DNA of 64,000 bases from Archangium violaceum Cb vi76 (GTDB taxonomy: Bacteria > Myxococcota > Myxococcia > Myxococcales > Myxococcaceae): NCBI RefSeq assembly GCF_000733295.1, contig NZ_JPMI01000220.1:62001-126000 (forward strand), read 5' to 3'. This document shows positions 27,650-36,392 of the stretch, piece after piece. The position numbers and the translations under genes were made by a program. Numbering within the stretch: the stretch's first letter is position 1; each line of letters starts with the position of its first letter. A model generated the notes under the pieces. That model was not told where the DNA came from. It did not search any database and was given only the letters and a program-made list of their open reading frames with translations.

Positions 27650-29758
27650 CTACTCGAAACGCTCCACCGCCCGGAGACCTTGTGTAGTGATGACCACGGC
27701 GGCGTCGGCGGGGCCGCCAACGTCGTCCCGGGGAACGCCGAGCGTCTCGCCGTCGCGGGTGACCAACTCCAGGCACACCGGGCGCGTCGTCCCGTCACGC
27801 CAGTTGGCCTGGGTGAAGCGGCCATACACGCGCTCCGGCCCGAGATAGAGCCGCCCGGTGAGCGTTAAATTGCTCAGCCGCTCAAAGCGCATAGCCCGCA
27901 TCGGCGTGGACTCGCGCACGGTCTTGAGCAAGCGGCCCTCTTCTTTATCGGGCTCGCCGAAGGATGCGATCCCCACGTCCCCAATATCGATGCCCAACTC
28001 CTTCATCGTCTCCACGGCACCGGGAGGGCAGTCGGCGGGCCGGGGCGGGGGGCGCACCACCTGGGGCGTACTGGTGCAGCCGGTGAGCAGCACGGTGCAG
28101 AAGCCCACCACGCACATCTCCTGGCGGCCCGGCACACAGTGCAACGCCTTGCGCCGCGACCGGGCGGCGGGCTTCTCGTCGGGCTTCGAGCGGGTGTCGG
28201 TCTCGCGGAGCATGGAAGTGAGCGCGGGGGAAGAGTCCAGGAATGCAGCCGCGCTCCTTTCAGCTTCGGACGGCTCGCCCGGCTCCGCCACTTCGCGGAC
28301 GAGCGCGGCTTGCAGCGTGGGGTTGCTCGCCCACCACCCGGCGGGTGATGGCACCACCGGAGCGGCCGATGCTGACGGGCGCTCGCCCTCGGACTCCAGG
28401 CGGGAGTGCAGCGCCCATGTGCCCGCCAGCACCAGCAGCAGTGCCACGGCCGCTGCCGCGGCGCGAACTGGCCGTCCTCGGCCTGACTTTCGCGCGGGGG
28501 GCATTGGCGCCACCGCGCCGTGCCCGGCTCCGGCGTCGTGTCTGGCTTCGGCGGCGGGCCCGGGTGCGGCGGCGGCCTCGTGCGCCGACACGGGCAGGGG
28601 CGGCTCATACAGCCGCGCTTCCAGCGCTTCCGCCATCGCCTCGAGGCTTCCGGCCGGCGCCTCTTCTTCCAGCGCGGCCACGGCGGCGGCGGCGGGTGCC
28701 TGGGGCGGGGGGGCGGGCTCACTCCGCGCTTTCTTGCGCACCCGCCCGCGCCGGGGCATCACCGCCTTCAGCTGCTGCTGGACGCGCTCCCACGAGTCGC
28801 GGTCCACCACCTGGCCGGGGATCTCCTCCGTGGTGCGCACCTCCGGGGCGAAGGGGTCCATCAGCGGCATGTCCCAGTCCGCCCCCGCCCCCGCCAGCGC
28901 CTCCTCCAGCGCCCCGGCCACCGCGTCCATGTCCGCCAGCCTCTCCCCGGGCGCCTTCTCCAGCATGCGCAGGCACACCTGATTGAGTGCCACCGGCACC
29001 CGCGGGTTGCGCTCGTGCGGCGCCAGCGGCGGGCGGGTGCGGATGTCCTCCACCATGCGCGGGTTGCCCAGGCGCGAGCCGAAGGGCAGCCTGTCCGTCA
29101 GCAACTCGTACAGCGTGACGCCGAAGGCCCACACCTCGTCGGCCACGCCCGGCTGGTAGCGCGCCTCCTCCTCCGGGTGCTCCCGGAGGAAACGGTACGT
29201 CTCGGGGCTGGTGTACTCGGGCGTCCCCGGCGGCAGCCGCCTCATGCGCGGCAGCGTGGCGCGGCCCTCCAGGTGGCCCACCCCGAAGTCCACCCACACC
29301 GGCCTTCCGTCCGCCTCCCTCACCAACAGGTTGTCCGGTTTGATGTCTCTGTGCAGCACGCCCCGGCGGTGCACCACCGCGAGCGCCCTCGCCGCCTCCA
29401 GCATCAGCGTGGCGCCCGTGCGCGCCGAGGGGTTGTGCTCCAGGGCATGTCGCAACAGCGTCCGGCCCTCCACGTACTCCATGACGAGGTAGAAGTAGCC
29501 CTCCTCCGGGTACGGCCAGCGCCCATGGCCCAGCACCCGCACCACGTTGGGGTGCTCCAGGTGGCGCAGAATATCCAGCTCCAACTCCCCCGAGTGGCTC
29601 ACCGGCAGCGAGCGGAAGAGCTTGAGGACATAGGAGCGGCCCTCCCACTCGGCCAGCAGGACGTGGCCCTGGCCGCCCTGGCCCAGCGGGCCCACCACCC
29701 GGTACTGGCCCACCTTTTCATCGGGCTGGGGCAGTCTGTACACCCACGCTCTCTCCAC
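27650..29758 (-). CDS. Membrane-anchored Hanks-type Ser/Thr protein kinase
   Basis: A 702-residue protein. The kinase domain spans about 20-290. Glycine loop GPLGQGGQGHV, catalytic Lys46 in YVLKLF, HRDIKPDN at 136-143, DFG at 157-159 and an APE-like SPE segment are all intact, so it should be active. A Pro/Ala-rich juxtamembrane region follows (340-430), then one membrane helix (433-450, AAAAAVALLLVLAGTWAL). The extracytoplasmic part has a second hydrophobic segment ending in a lipobox-like LLTGC (Cys561). A domain of about 140 residues (ECPPGAVETMKELGI-like start, WRDGTTRPVCLELVT) then resembles small myxobacterial lipoproteins. The tail therefore looks like a fused lipoprotein domain. It leads the block kinase-DUF2381-toxin-immunity, and a palindromic repeat region lies upstream. 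Confidence 0.9.
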   Translation of the reverse strand: MERAWVYRLPQPDEKVGQYRVVGPLGQGGQGHVLLAEWEGRSYVLKLFRSLPVSHSGELELDILRHLEHPNVVRVLGHGRWPYPEEGYFYLVMEYVEGRTLLRHALEHNPSARTGATLMLEAARALAVVHRRGVLHRDIKPDNLLVREADGRPVWVDFGVGHLEGRATLPRMRRLPPGTPEYTSPETYRFLREHPEEEARYQPGVADEVWAFGVTLYELLTDRLPFGSRLGNPRMVEDIRTRPPLAPHERNPRVPVALNQVCLRMLEKAPGERLADMDAVAGALEEALAGAGADWDMPLMDPFAPEVRTTEEIPGQVVDRDSWERVQQQLKAVMPRRGRVRKKARSEPAPPPQAPAAAAVAALEEEAPAGSLEAMAEALEARLYEPPLPVSAHEAAAAPGPAAEARHDAGAGHGAVAPMPPARKSGRGRPVRAAAAAVALLLVLAGTWALHSRLESEGERPSASAAPVVPSPAGWWASNPTLQAALVREVAEPGEPSEAERSAAAFLDSSPALTSMLRETDTRSKPDEKPAARSRRKALHCVPGRQEMCVVGFCTVLLTGCTSTPQVVRPPPRPADCPPGAVETMKELGIDIGDVGIASFGEPDKEEGRLLKTVRESTPMRAMRFERLSNLTLTGRLYLGPERVYGRFTQANWRDGTTRPVCLELVTRDGETLGVPRDDVGGPADAAVVITTQGLRAVERFE

Positions 29759-29880
29759 TGGGGGGCTACCTCCGAAGTCCGGAGGCTAACATGACTCGTT
29801 GGCTCCTCCTCCGCTCCCGGCGCGCGGGCGGTCAGCCCTGGCACGATGTCCACAGGGCCTGAAAACAGGGCGCGGTGCTC

Positions 29881-29903
29881 CTCAGGTGTAGATATCTACA
29901 CTT
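29881..29903 (+). promoter_or_regulatory. Inverted-repeat arm 1, 16-bp palindromic core
   Basis: A 23-bp sequence that recurs exactly, reverse-complemented, at 29950-29972. Its core GTGTAGATATCTACAC (29886-29901) is a perfect 16-bp palindrome and strikingly AT-rich for this genome. The palindrome fits a homodimeric regulator such as a MarR, TetR or GntR protein. It lies upstream of the kinase gene. Confidence 0.7.
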
Positions 29904-29949
29904 GGGGTAGGGTATGGACCCACATCGCCTGCGCACATGAACACACACG

Positions 29950-29972
29950 AAGTGTAGATATCTACACCTGAG
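29950..29972 (-). promoter_or_regulatory. Inverted-repeat arm 2, 16-bp palindromic core
   Basis: Exact reverse complement of arm 1, with the same core GTGTAGATATCTACAC at 29952-29967. The core centres are 66 bp apart, about six helical turns. Paired dyads at this spacing fit cooperative binding and looping over a promoter. Confidence 0.7.
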
Positions 29973-30017
29973 CGGGCTTTGGCCCGTTGAAGCGCCTCAC
30001 CGCCAGAAAACGCGAAA

Positions 30018-30044
30018 GGGGCGCCCCCCGAAGGGAGACGCCCC
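30018..30044 (-). terminator. Terminator of the ppiD-like gene
   Basis: On the minus strand a 12-bp stem (30044-30033 pairing with 30029-30018, two G-U wobbles) closes a short UUC loop and is followed by CCUUUCGCGUUUU. It lies 31 bp after the ppiD stop codon. Confidence 0.7.
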
Positions 30045-30075
30045 CTGGTCCGAGAGGCCGGGCCTCTCGTGACGG

Positions 30076-31641
30076 CTACCCGCCGGAGACCTGCTCGAGC
30101 GCCGCGGTGTTGGTCTTCACCTCGCCGCTCTTGCGCAGCGACTTGAGGAAGGAGTCGGCCACCTCGTACTGCTTGGCCTGCACGGCCTGCTTGCGCAGCT
30201 CCTCCTTCTTCTGGGCGAAGTTGGTGTCATCCGCCAGCTGGCGCTCGGTCACCTGGGCAATCACGAAGCCGTCGCCCACCGCGTACGCCTGGTCCAGCAC
30301 CTGCGGACCCTTGCTGGCGAACACCGCCGTGAGCAGGTCCGGCGCCGGGCCCAGGTGGGGCACGTTGACGCTCGCCGCGTTGAAGGTGTCCGTCTGCACC
30401 GCCTCCGGACGCGTCTCCGTCTCGAAGCGCAGCAGCGCCGGCTGCTCCTTCTCCGGCTTGAACAGCTCGGAGATCGTCTTGCCGCCCTTCACCGCGGCCA
30501 GCGCCTTCTCGGCCTCGGCGCGCGCCGTCTCCTTCGCCTTGTCCTTCTTGTAGAGCGTGGTGGCGATCTCGTCCTGCACCTGCTCCAGCGCCTTGTCCTG
30601 CGCCGGCTTCTTCTCATCCACCTTCACCAGGTGGATGCCGAACTTCGTCTCCACCGGCTGCGTCACCTTGCCCGGCTCGAGCGCGAAGGCCGCGTTGGCC
30701 AGCGCCGGGTCCCAGTTGGCGCGCTCCACCCAGCCCAGATCCCCGCCGCTCGGCCGCGTCGCCTGGTCCTCACTGCTCGCCTTGGCCACCTCGGCGAAGT
30801 CCTTGCCGCCTTCAATCTCCTTGCTCAGCGCCTGCGCACGCTCCATCGCCTTGGCCTTCGCCTCCGGCGTGGCGTCCGGGGCCACCTTCACGAGGATCTG
30901 CCGCGCGCGGATGCGCTCCGGCTGCTGGTACACGAAGCGGTTGGCCTCGTAGTACTCCTTGATCTCCTTCTCGTGGGCCTGCTTGTAGGCGGTCAGGTCC
31001 GCGGCGCTCGGGGCCGGCACCTTGTCCGCGTACATGCTCGGCAGGAAGCGGGCGAACACGATGCGCGCCTGGTTGCCCTCCTTCTCGAACTTCGTCCGGA
31101 CCTCGTCGTCCGACACCACGGCGCCGCCCTGCACCATGCCGATCATCTTCTGCGCCGTCAGCTGCCGGCGGAGGTCCTCCTCGAAGTCCGCGGGCGTCTG
31201 CCGGTAGTAGTCCCGGAGCATCTGCTGGTACATGGCGTAGTCGAACTGGCCGTCCTTCTGGAAGTCGGGCCGCTGCTGGAGGATCTTCAGGATCTCCTCG
31301 TCCGACGCCTTCACCCCATGACGCTCGGCCGCCTGGGCCAGGAGCTCCGTGTTCACCATCCGGTCCAGCACGGACTGCGGGAGGCCGAACTGGCGGGCGA
31401 GCGCCTCGGACACCGGCTGGCCCTGCGAGCGCAGGTACTGCAGCTGGTTCACGTACTCCCGCCGGAACTCCATCAACGAGATTTCCTTGCCGTTGACCAC
31501 CGCGGCGGAGGACGGCGCGGCGTTCGGGTCGGCCCGGCCGAACCCCGAGCTGCCAGGTCCAAACTGGAGGGTGAACACCACCGCGATCGCGATGATGAAG
31601 AGGTAGACGGCGATCTTCCGCGGCTCGAGAGCGTCCTTCAT
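30076..31641 (-). CDS. PpiD/SurA-type membrane-anchored peptidyl-prolyl isomerase
   Basis: A 521-residue periplasmic foldase starting at the ATG at 31641 (MKDALEPRKIAVYLF). One N-terminal membrane helix (VYLFIIAIAVVFTLQFG) anchors it in the inner membrane. An N-terminal chaperone region follows (SAAVVNGKEISLMEFRREYVNQL, a SurA-N-like fold). The parvulin domain is at about 245-345 (RARQILVKVAPDATPEAKAKA, the SGGDLGWVERANW and VTQPVETKFGIHLVKV strands). A C-terminal SurA-like segment then follows. It helps outer-membrane and periplasmic proteins fold. It ends at a good terminator and is divergent from mreC. The chain is somewhat shorter than E. coli PpiD (623). Confidence 0.9.
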   Translation of the reverse strand: MKDALEPRKIAVYLFIIAIAVVFTLQFGPGSSGFGRADPNAAPSSAAVVNGKEISLMEFRREYVNQLQYLRSQGQPVSEALARQFGLPQSVLDRMVNTELLAQAAERHGVKASDEEILKILQQRPDFQKDGQFDYAMYQQMLRDYYRQTPADFEEDLRRQLTAQKMIGMVQGGAVVSDDEVRTKFEKEGNQARIVFARFLPSMYADKVPAPSAADLTAYKQAHEKEIKEYYEANRFVYQQPERIRARQILVKVAPDATPEAKAKAMERAQALSKEIEGGKDFAEVAKASSEDQATRPSGGDLGWVERANWDPALANAAFALEPGKVTQPVETKFGIHLVKVDEKKPAQDKALEQVQDEIATTLYKKDKAKETARAEAEKALAAVKGGKTISELFKPEKEQPALLRFETETRPEAVQTDTFNAASVNVPHLGPAPDLLTAVFASKGPQVLDQAYAVGDGFVIAQVTERQLADDTNFAQKKEELRKQAVQAKQYEVADSFLKSLRKSGEVKTNTAALEQVSGG

Positions 31642-31862
31642 GATGCCTTTTGCCTTGAGACGCGCCGGGTGTATCCCCCGTGGAAGGATTCGCGGCGCGC
31701 GTGTGTTGGGTGCCCGGTCGGATGGTGGACGATGAAACGCCACCCTCCGTGAAGACCTTGACTGCCTAGAGCAACACCCCGGAAAATGCAAGCGATTCAG
31801 AGTAGTTAGCGAGCCCCCTGTCGTAGCTGCCGCTCCCTCTCTCCTACACGGACCTTCACGAA

Positions 31863-32726
31863 GTGCTGTCGCTTCTCAAGCGCTACCGAACGCTTCTCAT
31901 CGTGGGTGTGCTGCTGCTGTACCCGTTCGGGGCTTTCCTGACGACGGGCCGGCGGGGGCGCGATCCCAATTTCGTGGACCGGGCGGTCATTGGTGTCTCC
32001 GCCCCCCTGCAACGCGGACTGATTGGCCTCATCGATGGGGTCAAGGCCGTGGTGTACGGCTACATCGACCTGCGGGAGGTGCGTCAGGCCAACGAGGAGC
32101 TGCGCGCGGAGAACCTGCAGCTGCGGGCCACCGTGCAGGCGCTGGGCGAGACGCGGGCGGAGAACGAGCGGCTGAGAGAGCTGCTCGGCTACGCGGAGGC
32201 GGCGCCGGGGCCGGAGATTCCAGCGCGGGTCATCGGCGTCAACCCGGTGGCCAAGCTGCTGTCGGTGCGCATCAACCGGGGTGAGAAGGACGGCGTGTTC
32301 CGCGGCATGCCCGTGGTGACGCCGGACGGCATCATCGGCCAGGTGGTGCGCGCCACGGGCGGGTGGGCGGACGTGGCCCTGGTGACGGACCTGCAGAGCC
32401 GGGTGGGTGTGCGGGTACAGCGCTCGCGGGCGCGGGGCACGGCGGCGGGGGCGGGCAAGGGTCCGCTGCGGCTGGAGAACATGTTGCGCACCGAGGATGT
32501 CCAGGAGGGAGATCAGATCATCACCTCCGGTACGGACGGGGTGTACCCGCCGGGGCTGGTGGTGGGGAAGGTGACGCGCCTGGAGAAGACGGAGCACGGC
32601 ATGTTCCTGGGTGGCGACGTGGAGCCCGCGGTGGACACCACGCGGTTGGAGGAGGTGCTCGTGATGGGCAGCCCGTTTGGCGCCCTGGTGCAGGGGTCCG
32701 CCGGTGGTTCCGGAGGTGAGCGTTAG
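31863..32726 (+). CDS. mreC: Rod shape-determining protein MreC
   Basis: A 287-residue bitopic protein of the elongasome. It has an N-terminal membrane helix (LLIVGVLLLYPFGAFL), a periplasmic coiled coil (VRQANEELRAENLQLRATVQ ... ENERLRELLGY) and a beta-barrel core (VARVIGVNPVAKLLSV, GMPVVTPDGIIGQVV, GDQIITSGTDGVYPPGLVVG). It scaffolds PBP2 and RodA. The start is a GTG at 31863. It is first in the set mreC-mreD-mrdA-rodA; mreD begins directly after its stop codon. No mreB is in the window. Confidence 0.95.
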   Translation: MLSLLKRYRTLLIVGVLLLYPFGAFLTTGRRGRDPNFVDRAVIGVSAPLQRGLIGLIDGVKAVVYGYIDLREVRQANEELRAENLQLRATVQALGETRAENERLRELLGYAEAAPGPEIPARVIGVNPVAKLLSVRINRGEKDGVFRGMPVVTPDGIIGQVVRATGGWADVALVTDLQSRVGVRVQRSRARGTAAGAGKGPLRLENMLRTEDVQEGDQIITSGTDGVYPPGLVVGKVTRLEKTEHGMFLGGDVEPAVDTTRLEEVLVMGSPFGALVQGSAGGSGGER

Positions 32727-33236
32727 ATGAAGTTCCTGGTCACCCTCGGACTGGCGTTGTTGTTGCTCACCCTGGAGTCGGTGGTGGTGCAGCAGTTGGG
32801 CCTGGCCATCAGCCGCATCGACGTGACGGTGGTGCTCGTGGCCTTCCTGGCCGTGCGCGCCACGACGCTGGAGGGCGCCATCTCCTCCTTCTCGGTGGGC
32901 TACCTGCTGGACTTGATGAGCGGCCAGCCCACGGGCCTCTTCACCTTCCTGGCGGTGCTGACCTTCCTGGTGGGCAAGCTGGTGGTGAGCCTGGTGGAAG
33001 TGCGCGGCCGCGCGGCCTTCGTCCTCTTCGCCATGGGCGCGGACGTGGGCCATGGGCTGCTCGCCAGCTTCTTCACGTGGATGACCACGAAGGAAGGCGG
33101 CGTGGCCTCGTCGCTGTTGCCGGGCCTGCCGTTGCAGGTGACGCTCACGGGCGTGGTGGCGGTGTTCCTCTATCCTCTGTTGCGGCGCTTCGAGGCGTCG
33201 CAGGACCGTACCTCTTCCGCGGGGTTGCTGCGTTGA
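32727..33236 (+). CDS. mreD: Rod shape-determining protein MreD
   Basis: A 169-residue inner-membrane protein with about five helices (LVTLGLALLLLTLESVVV, VTVVLVAFLAVRATTL, FTFLAVLTFLVGKLVVSLV, and so on). Typical MreD length and hydrophobicity. It is the second gene of the elongasome operon. The gene abuts the mreC stop and overlaps mrdA by four bases. Confidence 0.9.
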   Translation: MKFLVTLGLALLLLTLESVVVQQLGLAISRIDVTVVLVAFLAVRATTLEGAISSFSVGYLLDLMSGQPTGLFTFLAVLTFLVGKLVVSLVEVRGRAAFVLFAMGADVGHGLLASFFTWMTTKEGGVASSLLPGLPLQVTLTGVVAVFLYPLLRRFEASQDRTSSAGLLR

Positions 33237-35233
33237 CGCCTCCGACGCTGTCCGAGACGACTCCAGGGCGCGATCTCAAGCGCCGCTTCGTGTGGGTGGG
33301 TCTGGCCATGATCGCCGGCATGGTGGCGCTCGCGGTCCAGCTCTACCGCCTGCAGATCATCCAGGGCGAGGAGTACGCCGCCAAGAGCGTGGCGAACTTC
33401 GTCAAGGAGGTGCGCCTGCGCGCGGACCGCGGTCTCATCAAGGACCGGCGCGGCAGCATCCTGGTGGACAGCCGTCCCTCCTTCGACGCCTTCATCACCC
33501 CGGCCTTCTGCACCAACTGCGCCGTCGAGGTGCTGCCGCGCCTGGGCGAGCTGCTCGGCTGGGACGAGCCCACGCGCAAGAAGATGGAGGATCAGATCAA
33601 GGCGGCGCGCCGCACGGCTCCCTTCCATCCGTTGCCGGTGCGCATCGACCTGACGCGTGACGAGTACGACCGCATCAACGCCCGGCGCGACATGCTGGAT
33701 GGCGTGGAAGTGGTGCCCGTGCCGCACCGCAACTACCGCACCGGGAGCGTGCTCTCGCACGTGCTCGGGTACATGAACGAGATCACCACGGAGGAGCTCG
33801 AGAGGCTCAAGTCCGAGGGTGCGCGCTACGCGCTGGGGGACTACATCGGCCGGCGCGGCCTGGAGCGCTACTTCGAGTCCACGCTGCGGGGGACGGACGG
33901 CGTGCGCAAGGAAGTCGTCAACGCGCGAGGCCGGGTGCTCGAGGAGTTCAGCGACAAGCTGGGCGATGACGCGGTGGTGCCCTCGCGGCCGGGCAACAAC
34001 CTGGTGCTGTCCATCGACATGCGCCTGCAGGAGGAAGCCGAGCGTGCCTTCCCGGGCGCCGCGGGCGCGGTGGTGGCGGTGGACGTGAAGACGGGCCTCA
34101 TCCGCGCGGTGGTGTCGCGCCCGGGGTTCGATCCCAACCTGCTCACCGGCCGCATCACCCCGTCGCAGATGACCTCGCTGGCGAGGGATCCCCTCCAGCC
34201 GATGATCAACCGCATCTCCGCGGACCACTTCAGCCCGGGCTCCACCTTCAAGGTGATTACCGCGCTGGCGGCCTACAAGTCGGGCCTCTTCCGGCCGGAG
34301 ACGGTGGTGAACTGCCCGGGCGGTTACCGGCTCGGTGCGCGCACGTGGCGCTGCCACAAGGAAAGCGGCCACGGGCCGGTGAACGGCAAGACGGCGCTGC
34401 AGTACTCGTGCGACACCTGGTACTTCAAGGTGGCGGATACCCTCGGCCTGGATCCCATCGCCGAGATGGGCAAGGCCCTGGGCCTGGGCTCGCCCACGGG
34501 CGTTGGCGTGCTCGCCGAGGTCCCGGGGATCATGCCCTCCAGCAAGTATCACGACAAGGTGTCCCCGGGCGGTTACACCAAGGGCATGGCGCTCAACAGC
34601 GCCATCGGCCAGGGCGATGACAACGTGACGCCGCTGCAGCTCGCCATGGTGTACGCCGCCATCGCCAATGGGGGCACGCTGCTCAAGCCTCAGCTCGTCG
34701 AGCGCATCGAGGGGCTGGACGGTGAGGTCATCCAGCAGTTCGACCCGCAGGTGGTGAGCAAGGTGGAGATTCCCGAGGCGCACCTCAAGGCGGTGCTGGA
34801 GGGGCTGGTCGCCACGGCGATGGTTCCCGGTGGTACGGCCTACAGGGCGATGGTGCAGTCGGGGCTGAAGGACATCTCGGTGGCGGGCAAGACGGGGACC
34901 GCGCAGGTGGTGAAGATCGGCGCGGTGCGTCTCAAGACGCACCAGATGGACTTCTTCCAGCGTGACCACGCGTGGTTCGCCGGGTTCGCGCCCGCGGAGG
35001 ATCCGGAGATCGCCGTGGTCGTCATCAACGAGCACGGTGGCCACGGTGGCTCGGACGCCGCGCCCGCCGGCATGGCGGTCATCAAGAAGTACTTCGACCT
35101 GAAGAAGGAGGACGCGGCCAACCCGGCGCCTCGGCAGAACACGCCCTACGTCTCGACGCTGCCGGACGCGCCGAGCGTGAATGACGTGCTCACCCGCGCG
35201 GTGGCGGGAGGTGATGATGCAGCTGCGGATTGA
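33233..35233 (+). CDS. mrdA: Penicillin-binding protein 2 (elongation transpeptidase)
   Basis: A 666-residue class B PBP that cross-links peptidoglycan during elongation. The start is the TTG at 33233, overlapping the mreD stop (TTGA). Upstream in-frame starts lie inside mreD. One membrane helix follows (FVWVGLAMIAGMVALAVQLY), then the dimerisation domain and the transpeptidase. Catalytic motifs: SPGSTFKV (SxxK serine), YSCDTWYF (the SxN-like motif appears as SCD, as in many PBP2 proteins), and AGKTGTAQ (KTG). A C-terminal tail of about 45 residues is Pro/Asp-rich. Its end overlaps the rodA start. Pairing with RodA as a glycosyltransferase-transpeptidase complex is established for this family. 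Confidence 0.96.
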   Translation: MTPPTLSETTPGRDLKRRFVWVGLAMIAGMVALAVQLYRLQIIQGEEYAAKSVANFVKEVRLRADRGLIKDRRGSILVDSRPSFDAFITPAFCTNCAVEVLPRLGELLGWDEPTRKKMEDQIKAARRTAPFHPLPVRIDLTRDEYDRINARRDMLDGVEVVPVPHRNYRTGSVLSHVLGYMNEITTEELERLKSEGARYALGDYIGRRGLERYFESTLRGTDGVRKEVVNARGRVLEEFSDKLGDDAVVPSRPGNNLVLSIDMRLQEEAERAFPGAAGAVVAVDVKTGLIRAVVSRPGFDPNLLTGRITPSQMTSLARDPLQPMINRISADHFSPGSTFKVITALAAYKSGLFRPETVVNCPGGYRLGARTWRCHKESGHGPVNGKTALQYSCDTWYFKVADTLGLDPIAEMGKALGLGSPTGVGVLAEVPGIMPSSKYHDKVSPGGYTKGMALNSAIGQGDDNVTPLQLAMVYAAIANGGTLLKPQLVERIEGLDGEVIQQFDPQVVSKVEIPEAHLKAVLEGLVATAMVPGGTAYRAMVQSGLKDISVAGKTGTAQVVKIGAVRLKTHQMDFFQRDHAWFAGFAPAEDPEIAVVVINEHGGHGGSDAAPAGMAVIKKYFDLKKEDAANPAPRQNTPYVSTLPDAPSVNDVLTRAVAGGDDAAAD

Positions 35234-36368
35234 GCGGCGCATGGTGCCCCACATTCCGTGGGGGCTGCTGCTGAGCGTGCTCGCGGTGTCGGGGCTGGGC
35301 ATCTACAACCTGGCCTCGGCCTCGCGCGCGCAGGCCTCGCCGGTGTGGACGAGCCAGGCCATCTACCTGGGCGTCAGCCTGGCCATCGGCATGGTGGTGT
35401 GCCTGGTGGACTACCGCGTCCTGCACCGGATGGCGCTGCCCATCTACGTCGCCAACATCCTGGCGCTCATCGCGCTGCGCTTCATCGGCCACAAGGCCAA
35501 GGGCGCCGAGAGCTGGTTCGTCCTGGGACCCATCCGCATCCAGCCCGCCGAGTTCATGAAGATCGGCGTGCTGCTGATGCTGGCCAAGGTGTACCACGAC
35601 GACTTCAAGCCCGGAGACGGCTCCTACGGCCTCAAGCGGCTGGTGAAGCCGGTGGCCGTGGTGCTGGTGCCCTTCACGCTGGTGCTGGTGCAGCCGGACC
35701 TGGGCACCGCGCTGATGATCTTCCTGTCCTCGCTGACGGTCATCCTGTTCGGCAAGGTGCGCTGGTACCTGGTGGCGGTGATGGTGGCGGGCATCCTCGC
35801 CGGGGCCCTCGTCATCTGGAACGACTACGTGCGGGACATGCCCGAGCCGCGCACCACCATCATCCGGGACAGGCTCAAGCCCCACCAGAGCAAGCGCATC
35901 TCCGGGTGGTTGGATCCGGAGTCGGACCTGCGGGGCAGCGGCTACCACGCGGCGCAGTCGAAGATCGCCGTGGGCTCCGGAGGCATGTCCGGCAAGGGCT
36001 GGAAGGAGGGGACGCAGACGGGCCTGTCCTTCCTCCCCGAGCAGCACACGGACTTCATCTTCTCCGTGTGGGCCGAGGAGCAGGGCTACGTCCTGTGCGT
36101 GCTCCTGCTGGTGCTCTACGGCCTGATCTTCACCTTCGGGCTGGGGGTGGGCTTCAACGCCCGGGACAGATTCGGCGCCTTCACCGCGGTGGGGGTGGTG
36201 GCCATGCTCTTCTGGCAGGTGTTCGAGAACATCGGCATGGTCATCGGCCTGCTGCCGGTGACGGGCATCACCCTGCCGCTGCTGAGTTACGGCGGCTCCT
36301 CGCTGGTGAGCGTGATGCTCAGCATCGGGCTGCTGGTGAACATCAGCATGCGCCGCCACATGTTCTGA
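35217..36368 (+). CDS. rodA: RodA, SEDS peptidoglycan polymerase
   Basis: A 383-residue SEDS-family glycan polymerase with about ten membrane helices. The ATG at 35217 has GGGAGG five bases upstream; the adjacent ATG at 35214 is equally possible. Family marks: GAESWFVLGPIRIQPAEFMKI, LVQPDLGTALMIFLSS, and TGITLPLLSYGGSSLVSVM near the end. A loop with QSKIAVGSGGMSGKGWKEGTQT and LPEQHTDFIFSVWAEEQG precedes the last helices. It polymerises lipid II with PBP2. The start overlaps the mrdA stop, so the genes are coupled. It converges on mgtE with 24 bp between stops. Confidence 0.96.
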   Translation: MQLRIERRMVPHIPWGLLLSVLAVSGLGIYNLASASRAQASPVWTSQAIYLGVSLAIGMVVCLVDYRVLHRMALPIYVANILALIALRFIGHKAKGAESWFVLGPIRIQPAEFMKIGVLLMLAKVYHDDFKPGDGSYGLKRLVKPVAVVLVPFTLVLVQPDLGTALMIFLSSLTVILFGKVRWYLVAVMVAGILAGALVIWNDYVRDMPEPRTTIIRDRLKPHQSKRISGWLDPESDLRGSGYHAAQSKIAVGSGGMSGKGWKEGTQTGLSFLPEQHTDFIFSVWAEEQGYVLCVLLLVLYGLIFTFGLGVGFNARDRFGAFTAVGVVAMLFWQVFENIGMVIGLLPVTGITLPLLSYGGSSLVSVMLSIGLLVNISMRRHMF

Positions 36369-36392
36369 GCCCGCGTCCGGGCCGGCCGTGGC

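Larger units (their letters stand above)
29759..30075. other. 317-bp gap between the kinase and ppiD genes
   Basis: No gene is seen. The gap holds, from right to left, the terminator region of ppiD with a second perfect hairpin (CGAGAGGCC/GGCCTCTCG, about 30051-30069), a short CGGGC/GCCCG hairpin, and the two long inverted-repeat arms described below. About 120 bp remain between the left arm and the kinase start, without an obvious promoter match. Confidence 0.8.

Noticed and set aside
29881-29972. Inverted repeat as a small transposable element (MITE)
   Set aside because: The flanks (GCTC on the left, CGGG on the right) show no target duplication, so an operator reading is preferred.
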